NCBI GenBank assembly: GCA_006503535.1
Contig: QYRS01000004.1
Location: 620,001 to 684,000, forward strand
Direction: 5' to 3'
From: Arthrinium phaeospermum
Lineage: Eukaryota > Ascomycota > Sordariomycetes > Amphisphaeriales > Apiosporaceae
DNA length: 64,000 bases
The notes under the pieces are model-generated. The model was not told the origin of the DNA. It ran no database searches and was given only the letters and a program-made list of their open reading frames with translations. Every line of letters starts with the position of its first letter. The first letter of the stretch is position 1. A program made the position numbers and the translations under genes. Below, piece after piece: positions 22,040 through 33,407 of this stretch.

Positions 22040-23703
22040 TTATTTATACACGACAACCGCCCCCTTGAAGAACGGATCCAACGCGCGCCCCGAAGGCCTC
22101 GCAGCCACATTCTTGACCAACGCCCCAAAGATGCAGCACGCCGTCTGGCCGGCCAGCCCGTCCCGCGCGGTCTTCTCCTCGTCCACCTATCGACTCTCGG
22201 TGTCAGCACTTACTCTTCTTGGGTAATAGGTAGAATGTCTCGAGGGGGAATGGTGGAAATTGCTGGAACAAGCGGTTATTCCATCCCTCGTGAGACACTG
22301 AACCAACGTGGAATAAACACTAGAACAGGAAGGAATAAACACCGAAAGTCGCTTACCACGTCGTAGAGCCGCGCGTCCCTCTCTTGATCGGCGTCAGCCC
22401 GCAGCACCGTGAAGATACCGTCCGCGCCGCGGAAGATGGCGTTGAGCTCCGCCGCCTTCGTGCAGACGCCCAGCAGGGCCTTTCCGCTCTTGTCGTTCAG
22501 GTCCACGAAGGGGCGCAGAAAGGCGCCGATCATCTGGGCCACCTCGCCTGCCAGGTCCCTCGATTCCAAGACGCTGGCGCAGTCGGCCGAGGCCAGTCTC
22601 CATTTGACAAACTTGTCAATGTTGTCTGGGAAGGAGTTCCAAGGTTAGCGATTGGTGGGTCGGCTGGCTCTCGTGATGTTTGGTACGGGAATGACCTCAC
22701 CTCTTGCGTGCATCTTCTCCAGCAGCTTCTCGGACGTCACCAGACCATCCTCCAAGTTCCCATCGAGCAGCCCATATGGTCGCACGTCAAATAACTCCGC
22801 AAACAGGAGATCGAACATCTTACCCCGTAACCTCAGCTTCGCAGTTCCGCGATACTTACCATCCTCGATCAATGTTTGGAGGAACGCATTCTGGTGCTCA
22901 TCCATTTTGGCGATGCCGTCGGTGGAATGCAAAGGAATGTTGCGCTTATACTCCATTATAAAGTTCTTGATTGCTACCGTCAGCTCTCGAAACCTCTGCT
23001 CCACGGTGCTATCCGGCAGTGTTTGAGTGGAGTCGCTGGCGGCCAGTGCCATGTCCTGGAACTTGCGAAGTCGCTGCTCTTTGGCCTGGAGCTCAGACTT
23101 CAATGTCTGCATCTGTTGGTCCTTCTCCTGGACTTCGGATCGCCAAATCTTCACTTCTTCGTCTCTGGCCTTGAGGTCAGATGTCAGCTGCTCGACCCGC
23201 TCATCTAAGGATTGGATGGTCGCCTGGGGTAACTCGGCGTAGTCCTGTCGATCAATGTCCATCATATCGGAATTCTCGCTTCGTCTGTACTTAGAGTGCC
23301 CAACATTTGACCACTCATGGTCCCTACTGCGAGGTAGTAGCTTCTCGAAGGTCTTCGAGTAGCTTCTGTGATCGTTTGGCCGGGGACCTTCCCTCGAGAT
23401 CCCCTTGTGACCACTGCTTCTATGGCTGGAAGAGGGGTTTCTGGACTGTTTTCACATCAGACTCGATACCTTCCAACACGAATGACCTAAGTAGGGGGGT
23501 TGACATACGGCTCCTATTGACTGCTGTCCCAAATGCTGGCCCAGGGCCTGCCAAAGGAGGCCCGGCACCTCGTCGTAAATTACCGTATGCAGTTGCTGCA
23601 TGATGAATGGTGATACTGGGGGTTGCTGACCGGAGGGTCGACGGCATTCATCAGACTTGCGCCCTTCGGCACTCATTAATTTGGTCTCTTTAGACGAGGT
23701 CAT
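22040..23703 (-). CDS. Coiled-coil protein of unknown function, carrying an introner-like intron
   Basis: Four exons: 23703-23509, 23445-22701, 22625-22357 and 22186-22040 (1356 nt, 451 aa). The N-terminal 65 residues are a conserved-looking head (MQQLHTVIYDEVPGLLWQAL). A Ser/Arg/His-rich linker follows, then a heptad-type coiled coil (from SLDERVEQLTSDLKARDEE to about 60 residues on) and a helical C-terminal domain (KFVKWRLASADCASVLES, then FLRPFVDLNDKSGKALLG). The end is FFKGAVVVYK. No catalytic motif, signal peptide or membrane helix is seen, so I infer a cytosolic or nuclear structural or scaffold role only. The last intron (22356-22187, 170 nt) is unusual: it is nearly the same sequence as the intron of the reductase gene at 59.4-60.6 kb. 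Confidence 0.72.
22187..22356 (-). mobile_element. Introner-like element, copy 1 (phase 0 intron of the coiled-coil gene)
   Basis: This 170-nt intron lies between GACGTG and GTGGACGAG. On the minus strand it begins GTAAGCGACTTTCGGTG and ends ACACCGAGAGTCGATAG. The ends are complementary over 13 positions with one G-U pair, so the splice sites can be brought together on a stem. A second hairpin is possible in the middle (TGTCTC..GAGGG against CCCCCTCGAGACA). It matches the intron at 60286-60453 over its whole length at roughly 90 percent, mostly transitions plus one small indel. Introns that share sequence across unrelated genes are the definition of introner-like elements. Confidence 0.8.
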
Positions 23704-24531
23704 AGAGTAAAAAGTTCACAAGACTCTGGTATGTTTTGAGTGCAGTCATTGGAAACTCAAACCCGCGAGACAGACGAGAGAGAAATGCCAGCCTCGAACA
23801 CTTGTTGAAATGCATTGACGCATCCCATGTAGCAGGGATCCAGACGCGCCAGTGCTACCGTGACTCTGCAAGTTGAGCGGCAACGTCTACTCCAATCAAG
23901 TACAGCACGCATAAAGCCGGTCAAAACAAACCCTACCGAGGGAGTGCACCGTGGGGTATAGTTGAAATGATAACAGAAGGCGCTCCCAAAATAGCGCATC
24001 TGGCGTGCTGGCACGAATCATCCCCCTCGCGCAACCCAATTCAAGACCTCTCATATGCGCCATGTCACTGATGCGAGCGCTGAAAGGCGCCTTGAAATGA
24101 TCGAGGAACGGAAGCGTCATGGAGCCGAACAAGAGTTGTAACAAGCCGGCAGGGTGCATCAAGTCGTCACATCAAATGATAGGCGTTAAGGTCATGATTT
24201 CTATTTTGGCTGCCGGAAAAGCGCATCACTGCACATCTACTCAGAGTAAACCTGAGCGCTTACTTGTATCAGGTTGACGTTGGAGGTCGAGGGAAGGCCC
24301 AGGCCCAACTCCAATCCTGGGTCTGATTGAAACTAGGCAGAGCCTCATTTCATGTCGGACATGGCGAGCCGAGACTGGCTTTGCTCAAGTCCTCGCATAT
24401 AAATGTCCACTTGCTAATACATGATCCATCTATGCTTATTCTCATGGGTGTATCGCAAATCCGACAAACTGCCGAAGCCCCCTACTTACAACATACAACC
24501 TTCCTGCTTGCTGTTTAGCTGGAGCGATACA
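23704..24531. other. Divergent promoter region
   Basis: 830 bp between the divergent coiled-coil gene and the Hsp70-like gene. A TATA-like ATATAAAT lies about 135 bp before the Hsp70-like start codon. No coding sequence is supported. Confidence 0.45.
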
Positions 24532-26804
24532 ATGCCCTCGGACCTAACCAACAAGCTCTCCGACTTGGGTCTTTCGACTGAAGAGTCGGAGGATCGCGTT
24601 GTCATAGCACTGGACTTTGGCACAACGTTCTCGGGCATCGCGTACTGCTTCAACCACCCGGGCAAGAAGCCCGATCCCCAATGCATCAATGATTGGCCCG
24701 GTAAGTAGTCCCTAGACGGTAGCCCTTCACGCCCCTCGAGTAATTGGCAACTAACAGGCCATCCCTCCATTTCAGGCCTCGAAGGGTACTCGCAACCCAA
24801 AGTCCCCACCGTCGTCTCCTATGGCGAAGGCGGCGACGCCGACTTCCAATGGGGCGGCCAAGTAGACCCGCGAGCCGTCTCCGGGAACGTGGCCCGAGTG
24901 AAGCTCCTCCTCGATCCCACCCAGCAGAGGCCGGTCTACCTGCCTCGGGCAAGCCGCAAGACGGACTTCAGAGAGCTGAATAAAGTCGGGAAACAGCCGG
25001 TGGATGTCGCGGCCGACTTCATGCAGGCGATTTACCGGCATGCCATGAACAAGATCAAGGACCGCGTCCCCAAAGACTATTTCGACATGTGCCAGAAGCA
25101 ATACGTTCTGACCGTCCCGGCCGTTTGGTCAGACAAGGCACGAGACCTCACACTCAAGGTGAGTTTAATTCGCGGCGCGCATCGACAACTAGAAGAGATG
25201 ATGGCGCTAACCGGGACGGTAGGCGGCCAAGAGGGCAGAGATCCATCCCGTGAGGATGGTCACAGAACCAGAGGCAGCCGCTATCTACACGCTCCATATG
25301 CAAGAGCGAGCCTTAAAGGTAGAGTATTCAAGTATCCAGGCCTAGCTTGAACGCTATCTAACAATCGTCCCAAGCCTGGTGACGCCTTCGTTGTCTGTGA
25401 CTGCGGAGGAGGCACCGTCGACCTCATCACCTACGAAGTCAAAGAGACAGAGCCGTATCTGAAGCTGGGAGAAGCGGTGGAAGGATCAGGTACGGCACAG
25501 TGTAGCCATGGCAACACATTACAACCCATAAGTACCCGAGCTAACGATCTTGCAAAAAGGGGGCATTGCTGGTTCCCTGATGCTCAACGACAAGTTCGCG
25601 GAGCTGGTCAAGGAAGTGGTGGGCGAAGAACAGTGGTTCACCCTCCAAAAGACCCCAGGCTGGGCCAAAGCCGCCATCGAGTGGGACCGAATTATCAAGC
25701 CCGGCTTTCGCGGCGACTTGGAAGAGAAGCACTTCATCATGTTCCCTCAGGCCAATCTTGAAGATGATGAAGATGTGAGGCTCAAGGACAACTGCTGGAC
25801 CATGACTGGGTAAGTCGTGTGGTCGCCCCATGGTTTGAGCCGCACAAACAGCTAATGCCTGACAGAGCGGAAGTCAAGTCAATATTCGATCCTGTTATCA
25901 AGGATATTCTCCGCTATGTTGATGGCCAAATCAAAAGCGCCCGACTGAAGAGGGTTGGAGAGGATGTTACAGTGGGCTCTGGAACTCCCCGAACCCGTCA
26001 GTCACCTATTGACAATGTTTTGTAGGGAATCCTGCTCGTCGGTGGCTTTGGGTCGAGCCAGTATCTCAAAGGGGAGATCGAAAAGTCGTTTCCCACCGTC
26101 CAGGTCATTCAGCCAGATGATGCATGGGCAGCCATCGTGAAGTAAGCCGGAAAAATCAGCAGTTCTCTTCGGCGGTAAAATCTAACAAGGCATGGTAAGA
26201 GGTGCCGTCCTCACCAAGTTACAAACGAAACTCGCACCTGTCGTCGTCTCTACCCAGTCCGTCCGACATTACGGCGTCTGTTCAATGTCACAATGGGACA
26301 GTGTCATTGATAAAGACCAGCCACGAGAATTTGATAAGGTGACGCAGAAATGGCAGTGCCGAAGAGTAAGTCTCCAACACCAATGTGCCACAAACCTATA
26401 GGACGGTGGGAAACTGCTAACTGGCCCTTTGCCTCCCTCAGATGCACTGGTATATCTACAAGGGCGAGGAGCTCAAACGTGACTCGACAGTCAAGTCCCC
26501 CTTCTACCGAAACGTCCCGGTCCAGGGCCTCTCGAGCTCATTGATCTTCCATGACGAACTGCTAATGTGCAACCTCTCCACCGCGCCAACCTACCCGGGA
26601 GACGATGTGGGCGTCAACTGTCGGCTCACGAGCAACCTCACGGGCATTGACAAGTCCAGGTTCGGAACGGTTGCAGACCCCCAGGGAAACCAATACTACC
26701 ATGTCATTTTCGATCTCGTCATATCCACCCAAGACGCCAACATGACCTTCTCTTTGGAAGTGGGCTGCAAGAAATGTGGGGGCGTGACCGCTGAATACGC
26801 TTGA
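24532..26804 (+). CDS. Non-canonical Hsp70-family (HSPA12-like) ATPase
   Basis: Nine exons: 24532-24700, 24776-25158, 25223-25318, 25375-25489, 25560-25809, 25866-25971, 26026-26141, 26200-26365 and 26442-26804 (1764 nt, 587 aa). All joints keep the frame. The actin-fold ATPase motifs are present: phosphate-1 IALDFGTTFSGIAYC, the EPEAAAIYTLH segment, phosphate-2 DCGGGTVDLITYE and the adenosine motif LLVGGFGSSQYL. The AWAAIVKGAVLTKL segment matches the fungal HSPA12-like group rather than canonical Hsp70. The usual substrate-binding beta domain and helical lid are replaced by a shorter C-terminal domain ending in GCKKCGGVTAEYA. These proteins are multicopy in filamentous fungi; client and role are not known. 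The donor of intron 6 (GTGGGC) and acceptor of intron 7 are weak, so those joints are least sure. Confidence 0.85.
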
Positions 26805-27284
26805 GAGATAGAACGTCGATGAATTTGGAACTCTTCACCTGTCTTTGAAAATTACCAGGTCATTTTGTTAAAGAGAGGGAAATAATGTAATATTGCACGA
26901 CGTATATCGATCAGTTGCAGTCTGTTATGTCTTCTCTTTATTACAGATGATTGCCTGTCAAACTCCGTACTTCGCCGGCTGACCCCACATCTTGGCACCA
27001 CTCCCATGCACCCCTAGTTCAGATACGGCAGGTGCCCCGTAATATCAGGACGGGATCCGAGTGTGGGCCACGGTGTTTACGGCAAAGGTGGTTCGCGCCG
27101 AGCAGATCTCCCCGCCGTCGGGTGTAACGCCAATATCTACTGTTGGCCATAGGCGACAGGGATTCGTACCAACCTCCCTCATGATGAGCAAAACCCCTGG
27201 ACTGCCCTCGAGTTCCTGGTTTGGTCTTCCATGATGTCTTCATAGTAAGGAACTGGGAGACTTCAGTGTCTACCAACCGAGACA
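26805..27284. other. Intergenic, no gene seen
   Basis: 480 bp between two co-directional genes; presumably the Hsp70-like terminator and the promoter of the next gene. Confidence 0.4.
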
Positions 27285-29207
27285 ATGCTGTCATTTCCCC
27301 TGTTGCTGGCTGTGGCCGGGCTCCCCGCCCTCAGCTCCGCCTCTTATGTCACGACCATGTCGCCCAACGCCCAGGGCCTGCTGAACGAGTCCATGGCCTG
27401 GATGGACACCTTCTACGACCGCGACCTCGGATACCTCTACGACGTCGAAGGCGGCGCGGCTCTGCGCCACGAAACCCGCAGCTCCGCGTGGTACGCCGTG
27501 GGGCTCCTCGCGCGTAACGAGAAAGACGACGCCACGGAGGCCGAGCACATCATCACCAACATCATCGGCGCCCAGTCCAAGGATCCCTCGCAGCAGTGGT
27601 ACGGCGACTACCAGAAGTATCCGGAGGAGCCCGAGGTGGGGACTGAGGCGTATCCCGCGAGTATTTATAACTCCTGGGACCCCAACTGGCGGGGGTTCGT
27701 AGGGACCGCCTTCGTCGTCATGTTGGAGGAGTTTCCCGAGCTCATCGGCGACGCGGTGCAGAAACTGATGCTCGATTCGCTCTTCAATGCGACGGTGGGG
27801 GATAGTTACCGTGTAGGCGGCGTGGACGACGACAATCTCTACCCGTCCTACAGCAACCCGGTGCGTCTTCATGGACAAGGGTCCCTGCATCAAAGCATAG
27901 GCTGACCTCGAGAAACAGGCCCTCATGCGCGCCTTCGTCTCCGGCTGGACAGGCCGACGCCTAGGCGACCAAAACATGACCGACGCCGGCGAGGCGTACG
28001 CGCAGGAGATCATCGACCTCTTCGTGCGGCACAACACCCTCTCCGAGTTCAACTCGGGCACCTACACGGGCGTGTCCCTCTTCGGCCTCCTGCTCTGGTG
28101 CAAGTACCTGCCCGCCGACTCGGCCATGTCCGAGTACGGTCCCAAGATGCTGCGCGACACCTGGTCGGCCGTGGCGCAGCTCTGGCACCCCGAGATGAAG
28201 AATATGGCGGGCCCCTGGGACCGCGCTTACGGGTACGACATGAACCGCTACGTGAGCCTCATGGGGTTGTGGATGTGGACGCTGATCGGGAAAGAGAAGT
28301 CGTCTCTTATCAGGAAGGTATGTGAAGAGCAACAACACTCGATCTTGTTGGTTTTGTTACCCCTATTGTGGGGAGGAGAACCATCAAGCTAAAAGCCTAC
28401 AAAATCACAGCCCCAAGTCATGAGCCACTCCGCCGACTGGGCCTGGTCGCCACTCATGGCCGTCCTGTCCGACTTCCACGCCACGCTACTTCCCGCGGGC
28501 GTCCTGGAGTCCCTGAACCGCTTCCGCGGCGAGCGCACCTTCGCGGCCCAGGCGTACTACCCGCCCTACGACCACGCCCCGCGCAACATCAGCACGTGGC
28601 TCTCCGAGAACATCACCCTCGGCGCCGAGTCCTACAACGAGACCGTGGTCGGCGGCCCGTCGACCTCGCAGGAGTCGTTCAACCCGGCCGTCGTGCAGTG
28701 GAAGGCGGGCGGCGAGATCGGGTTTCTTTCGGTGAGTGTGCTCCTGAAGGATATTTGGTCTGTAACTTGAGCTCACAGTTGAATAGCTGTACCCCACAGA
28801 GACAAGTCTCGACGTCCGGGTCGCTCCTTGGCGCCTCGACTTGTCCTACCCCGAGGGCAATTCATCCTCCGTTTTCACGCTCGTTGTCTCGGCATTTGCC
28901 GACGGACGGACTGTGCGCGGCTGGGAAGATGTCAAGGGCCTCGACGTTGTGGTATCCGGCAATGTCAACATGACGCATTCCCTGTCCTTTGCGGGTCAGA
29001 TGGGTGGCAGCAGTAAGCCCCTTCGTGATTGTAAGTTGTTTACTGGTCCCAGTGTCTCTCATACCAACAAGCATCTCGCGATGCCCTTTCTGAACTGAGG
29101 GCTCTAGGCTAACCGAGATTGCAGTCGAGTTTTGGAATTTTACCTACGTCATGCCAGATAACTTCCAAGGTGTGCCGCATATGAGCTTGGATTTCAGTTC
29201 ACAATAG
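27285..29207 (+). CDS. Secreted protein of unknown function, possible alpha/alpha-toroid fold
   Basis: Five exons: 27285-27860, 27919-28317, 28411-28731, 28787-29030 and 29125-29207 (1623 nt, 540 aa). The start MLSFPLLLAVAGLPALSSA is a clear signal peptide. The mature part has many N-glycosylation sequons (NES, NAT, NIS, NIT). It also has aromatic helical repeats (SSAWYAVGLLAR, PNWRGFVGTAFVVMLEEF, RAYGYDMNRYVSLMGLWMW) like those of six-hairpin glycosidase-type folds. The last third is predicted beta-rich. I know similar uncharacterised secreted fungal proteins of this length but no activity, so the toroid idea is inference from the helical aromatic pattern. It sits head to tail with the Hsp70-like gene and converges with the chitinase gene. 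Confidence 0.78.
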
Positions 29208-29479
29208 CATGGCAATCAATCAGTACTAGGTTCAGGAGATAGAAGATACTTGTCACTTGAACCAATATACCGAACGATTTGACGGGACTGTGTGGCTGAT
29301 ACATCTTGACATTCAACAGCGACCTAATAGTACCCTAAACATCAAACGTAAATAGCATGCCCCATAGATCTATATACACTTAATACATGCCTCGTCGTTT
29401 TTATTTTTGTCTATATAAAAGCAACAGCAATGCCCAATGAATCATATTAACACACTGACAAGCAACCTCGTGTGCTACC

Positions 29480-30954
29480 TTACAGACCCACGGCGGCCCG
29501 GATGGCGTTAACCAGAATATTGTTGTAATCGCCCCCAGCCTCAAACGTAGCGAACCCAGCCAGTCCCGAGCTCTTGACGTACTCGCCCTTAGCAGTGAGG
29601 GACTTTACATCGTCGTAGGAAATGAAAGTCTGACGAGCCTGATCGTACAGGTAAGGCGTCTGACTGCACTTGTCGTACCCCGTCGCCATCCCCTTAACCG
29701 GGTTCCCCTGCGCATCCAAAAACTTGCCCTCCTCAACCATAGCCCGGAAAGTCCAAGTCCCGCTGTGGGGCTGCGGCGCCCCGCAGGGGTCGATAGGCGG
29801 GTCCGAGTCCCAGCTGCCGCCCTGCAGACGGTTCGTCGAGTTCTGGACCGGGTAAGCGCTGAGCGGTCCCGCCGTGCCGTTGGGGAACGCGTTGGCGGGC
29901 GTGACGGAGAAGCTGTGCGCGTAGGCCGCGACGGCGAGCACGATCTTGTTCATGGGCAGGCCCGCGGCGTTCCACTTGGCGACGCCCTCCTTCCCGCCGC
30001 CCTGGTTGTTGCGGGCGTCGCAGCCGAACTCGAGCGGGGCGTTGGGACCCGCGGTGGCGGCCCAGGCGCCGTAGATGTCGTAGTTCATGATCATGACGTA
30101 GTCGAGCACGGTGGCGAAGGCGCCCAGGTCGGTGGACGACTTGCCGTCTGGGCCGTACCACGGGAACAGCGAGCCGGCGGCTGTCAGCCAGAGAGACTTT
30201 CCCTTGGGGTCCGCGCGGAGCTCCTGCAGGAAGGCTAGGAAGTTGGCTGTGTCGTCCTTGTTGATGACGTTGCAGCCGAGGCCTTGGCGGTTGGGGTACT
30301 CCCAGCTATTACACAATCGTTGTATCAGTCACTGTGGGTCTGGAACCAATGATGGGAGCAAGAGGAGGGCTTACTCAAAGTCAAGACCGTCCAGCTTGTA
30401 CTGGTTGACGAGGTCGAGGCAGGTCTTCACGAAGGCGGTTCGGTTCGCGGCCGAGCCGATCATGGAAGAGAAGTAGCGGCTTCCGGTCCAACCGCCGATG
30501 GAGATCATTGCCTTGACGTTCTGTATGGTGGTACAAAGTCAGTGTCCAGTTTCCTCTCTTTGGTCCACCAGGACCCAACGAACCTTGGCCTTGGCGGCCG
30601 ACACGAAGGCCGGGATCTGATCAGGGGCAGACAAGGTGAGGTTCAGGGAGCCATCGGCCTCAGTCTCGCTATAGTCAGGTTAGCTTTTGTTGTTGTCGTC
30701 AAGAAATAGTAGTTGAAGGTGTAATCTTACGCGAAAGCATATTTCGCATCAGTGTACTTCTCGAACGGCATGTCCGCCACGGGGAAGCCCTTGTTGACGT
30801 GGTAGCCCGCAAAGTAGGTCGACGCCACCATGCCGGAGCCGGCCGCGCTGCCATTGCCCGCCGCCGCCGCCGCCGCGCGAGGGAGGCAGGTCGCCTCGGC
30901 GCTAAGGAAGCCCAGGATGGCCGAAGCCTTGATGACGGAATTAAGATTGAACAT
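29480..30954 (-). CDS. GH18 chitinase
   Basis: Four exons: 30954-30731, 30668-30584, 30520-30375 and 30305-29480 (1281 nt, 426 aa). A signal peptide (VIKASAILGFLSAEATC) and an Ala/Gly-rich linker come first, then the GH18 barrel. SIGGWTGSRYF is the conserved beta-3 motif. The catalytic DxxDxDxE motif reads DGLDFDWEYPN, with its second-last Asp codon split by the third intron; Glu is the expected acid/base. YDIYGAWAATAGPNAPL and GGSWDSDPP lie in the substrate cleft, and FATFEAGGDYNN closes the barrel. No chitin-binding module is seen. It should hydrolyse chitin outside the cell, for wall remodelling, nutrition or attack on other fungi or insects; which one cannot be told. Confidence 0.92.
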
Positions 30955-33407
30955 GCTGGATCTGTGGTAACGAGATGAAAAAGAACGAAAAGATAAAGAT
31001 CTGAGTTAAAAAAGAGTGACTATATCGTATCCTAGAAAAGACCGATAGGGAAGGTGGGTGCCAGAAGGAGGAGAAGATCCAGACGAACGGTACCACAACG
31101 GCAATCTATATATACACGTACCCAGAAAGCGGCCCTCCCATGCCAGCGTCACATTCCCCCCCTTTCCAGAGAATTTAGGGTTCGCTACGCCTTGTTGAGG
31201 GAACGTAATGCATAACCTGCCGATGCGAATCGTCAAGGGCGGTAGCAAGGCGCAGGGGCCCTCGCAGCATCGGGGTGTCCTACATAGACCCCAGAAACGA
31301 CAGCCCGGGAAAGAGGTGGCATGTTCATCCTCGACAGGGTATTTGGTATGGCAGATGACGGGACTTCCCAAGCGTCTTGCGATCCCTGCTCAGATCCTGG
31401 TCGGCGGGCCCGTCGGGCTGCGGTCGACGACAGAACTTGGCGCAAGGATTGGGCCGGTCCTCGCCGTTTTGCTTGCACGTGTTATTTGGGCAAGACGTTT
31501 CCTTGCCTATTGCGCTTCTCGTACTTCTGCCTCATCGAAATCGGGCGTATATTGCTTTTCGACCACCGTTGTCACAGAAGTTGGGCTGCATGGGTTGATT
31601 CCAGGCGGGATGGGGAAATGATGATCTCATCAGTCTAGTAGCCAGAGGGACGTATGGACGCAGGAATACGCAGAATCAGGTCAGAATAGAGTTTGATTAC
31701 CTTAGAATCTTCTAACAGTCCCCACCGGCTACGGGGGGCCCTGTTCCTGTCTAGAGTCTAGACTCGAGTGCCTAATTCTCTGGGCAGGGCTCTGGGCGTT
31801 TCCAGTATAAATAAAGCGGGCCACCGACTTGACTCGGGGTCAACACCCGACTTTCGTGTTTTTTATCCCATCATTCCCCATCCCCTCGAGGTCCAGACTC
31901 ACCGATGACTGCCATCTGATCGTCTTGCACAATCCGCTAGGCTCACCGACAACTCGACAACTGCCATCTGATTCTCCTTCCTTGGCCATCTGCGCCACGC
32001 TGGAATGCGGGATGCTCTTGGTTTACAGAGGCAACCCCAGCATAGACGTGGCTGTGGGTGTGGCTGACTATATCGCGATCATAGTCGCATACTTAAAGCT
32101 ACCTGTAGACACATAGTTTTGCACCCTGCATTTTGCACCTCATCTAAGGCATCTCTTCAATTGGGATTCAGGTGGCGATGCACAACCTGGTAAACGCACA
32201 TGTCTTGGCTTGTTCCTTTATCTTCATTTTTCCCTTGGGCGCGTCAAGTTGGGATCTGGCCAGTGTTGAGTGCTAGCTGGTAACGTCAAGGATGATCAAA
32301 CGCGACATAAACACATGGGGGTGCCTGGGGAAAATGTCCTAACGCCAAGTGCTAGTCAGTGGGCAACCGCAGAACGGCAAGTGCACCGCGCCTGGCACAT
32401 TGTGCATGAGGCACTAACAGCCCAGTACTTAAAATCATTCAGCGGTCTAATCGGCCATGTAAGTAAGTAGATTACATATCGTATGTTGCTTGTAGAACTA
32501 TATCCAGAACCTATCTAGCTCGCGATTGACCCGAGGCTGCTGTGCACGCCGTAGATCCGGACACAGACGTGAGGCGAATCGGTCAGCGTTCTAGACTCGT
32601 AGTCAGTTGTCACACCCGAATCGCGGGAGAGTGCCCTATCAATGCGCATTATCTATTGTTATATCAATTATTCCGGTAATTCTCCTTGCCGCATACCTGC
32701 TCTGGCTACTTGGTGGCCTGTTTTGTCCTGTTGCGAAAGCTGGACGTGCTCTGTTCTCCAGGAAAACCCCGCGACTCGGTTGCGCGGGGTCTCTCGGGGG
32801 AAGCGCTGAACCCTGAAACACCGACGAGGTTAGAGAAACTGGGCCAGTACTACCGAAGATGAACCACTCTCCAAAGCCGCGGCGCGAAACTTGAGGAATG
32901 AGTCGCCATTGCCTGTTATTCCGTTTCAAACACGCAGTAGAGTTCAATGGAAGAACGGCGGTTGTGTCGCCATATAGAATGCCCTGATCTGATTTCAGAC
33001 AAAACCGCAGCACCCATCTGCAGTGTACTTAGGGGGCGCTAACTTCTACCCCCATCAGTTGCCGCCAGAGCTCATCGCGCCAAAGAAGGCATGCGATGTA
33101 ACCATTTACTACGAGCATACTTGGGCGCATAGATGTTTCATCATCAGAGGAATGGCTACCATTGTTACCCGGTGTCTCATGGTTACTCAATGTTTAGACT
33201 GCGCCATAACTTGAAGGCATACTCCGATCAGGGGTTATTGGCGAACCAATTCAGGCACAGGCGGGCTCACCCGACGTGTCAAATTTTCGAAGCAATCAAT
33301 GCAAACAGCCTCGAGCAGCGTTTGGCAAAACTTTTCATGAAGAATTTACTGAGTTGATTCATGAGCATTTTACTGTCGCTCCGCCGACAGCTATTAAACA
33401 GTTCGTC
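30955..33407. other. Gene-poor 2.4 kb stretch
   Basis: No gene is supported. The first 200 bp hold the chitinase promoter, with a TATATATA-like tract near 31108-31116. The rest has only short featureless frames and no terminal inverted repeats that I could find. Confidence 0.45.

Noticed and set aside
22820..22870. Strong donor-like GTAAGTATCG inside exon 2 of the coiled-coil gene
   Set aside because: Every nearby acceptor breaks the frame, whereas reading through keeps it.
32571..32645. tRNA-like stretch with a D-loop-like GGTCAGCG and a possible anticodon stem
   Set aside because: No proper T-arm (GGTTCRANYCC) and no acceptor-stem pairing.
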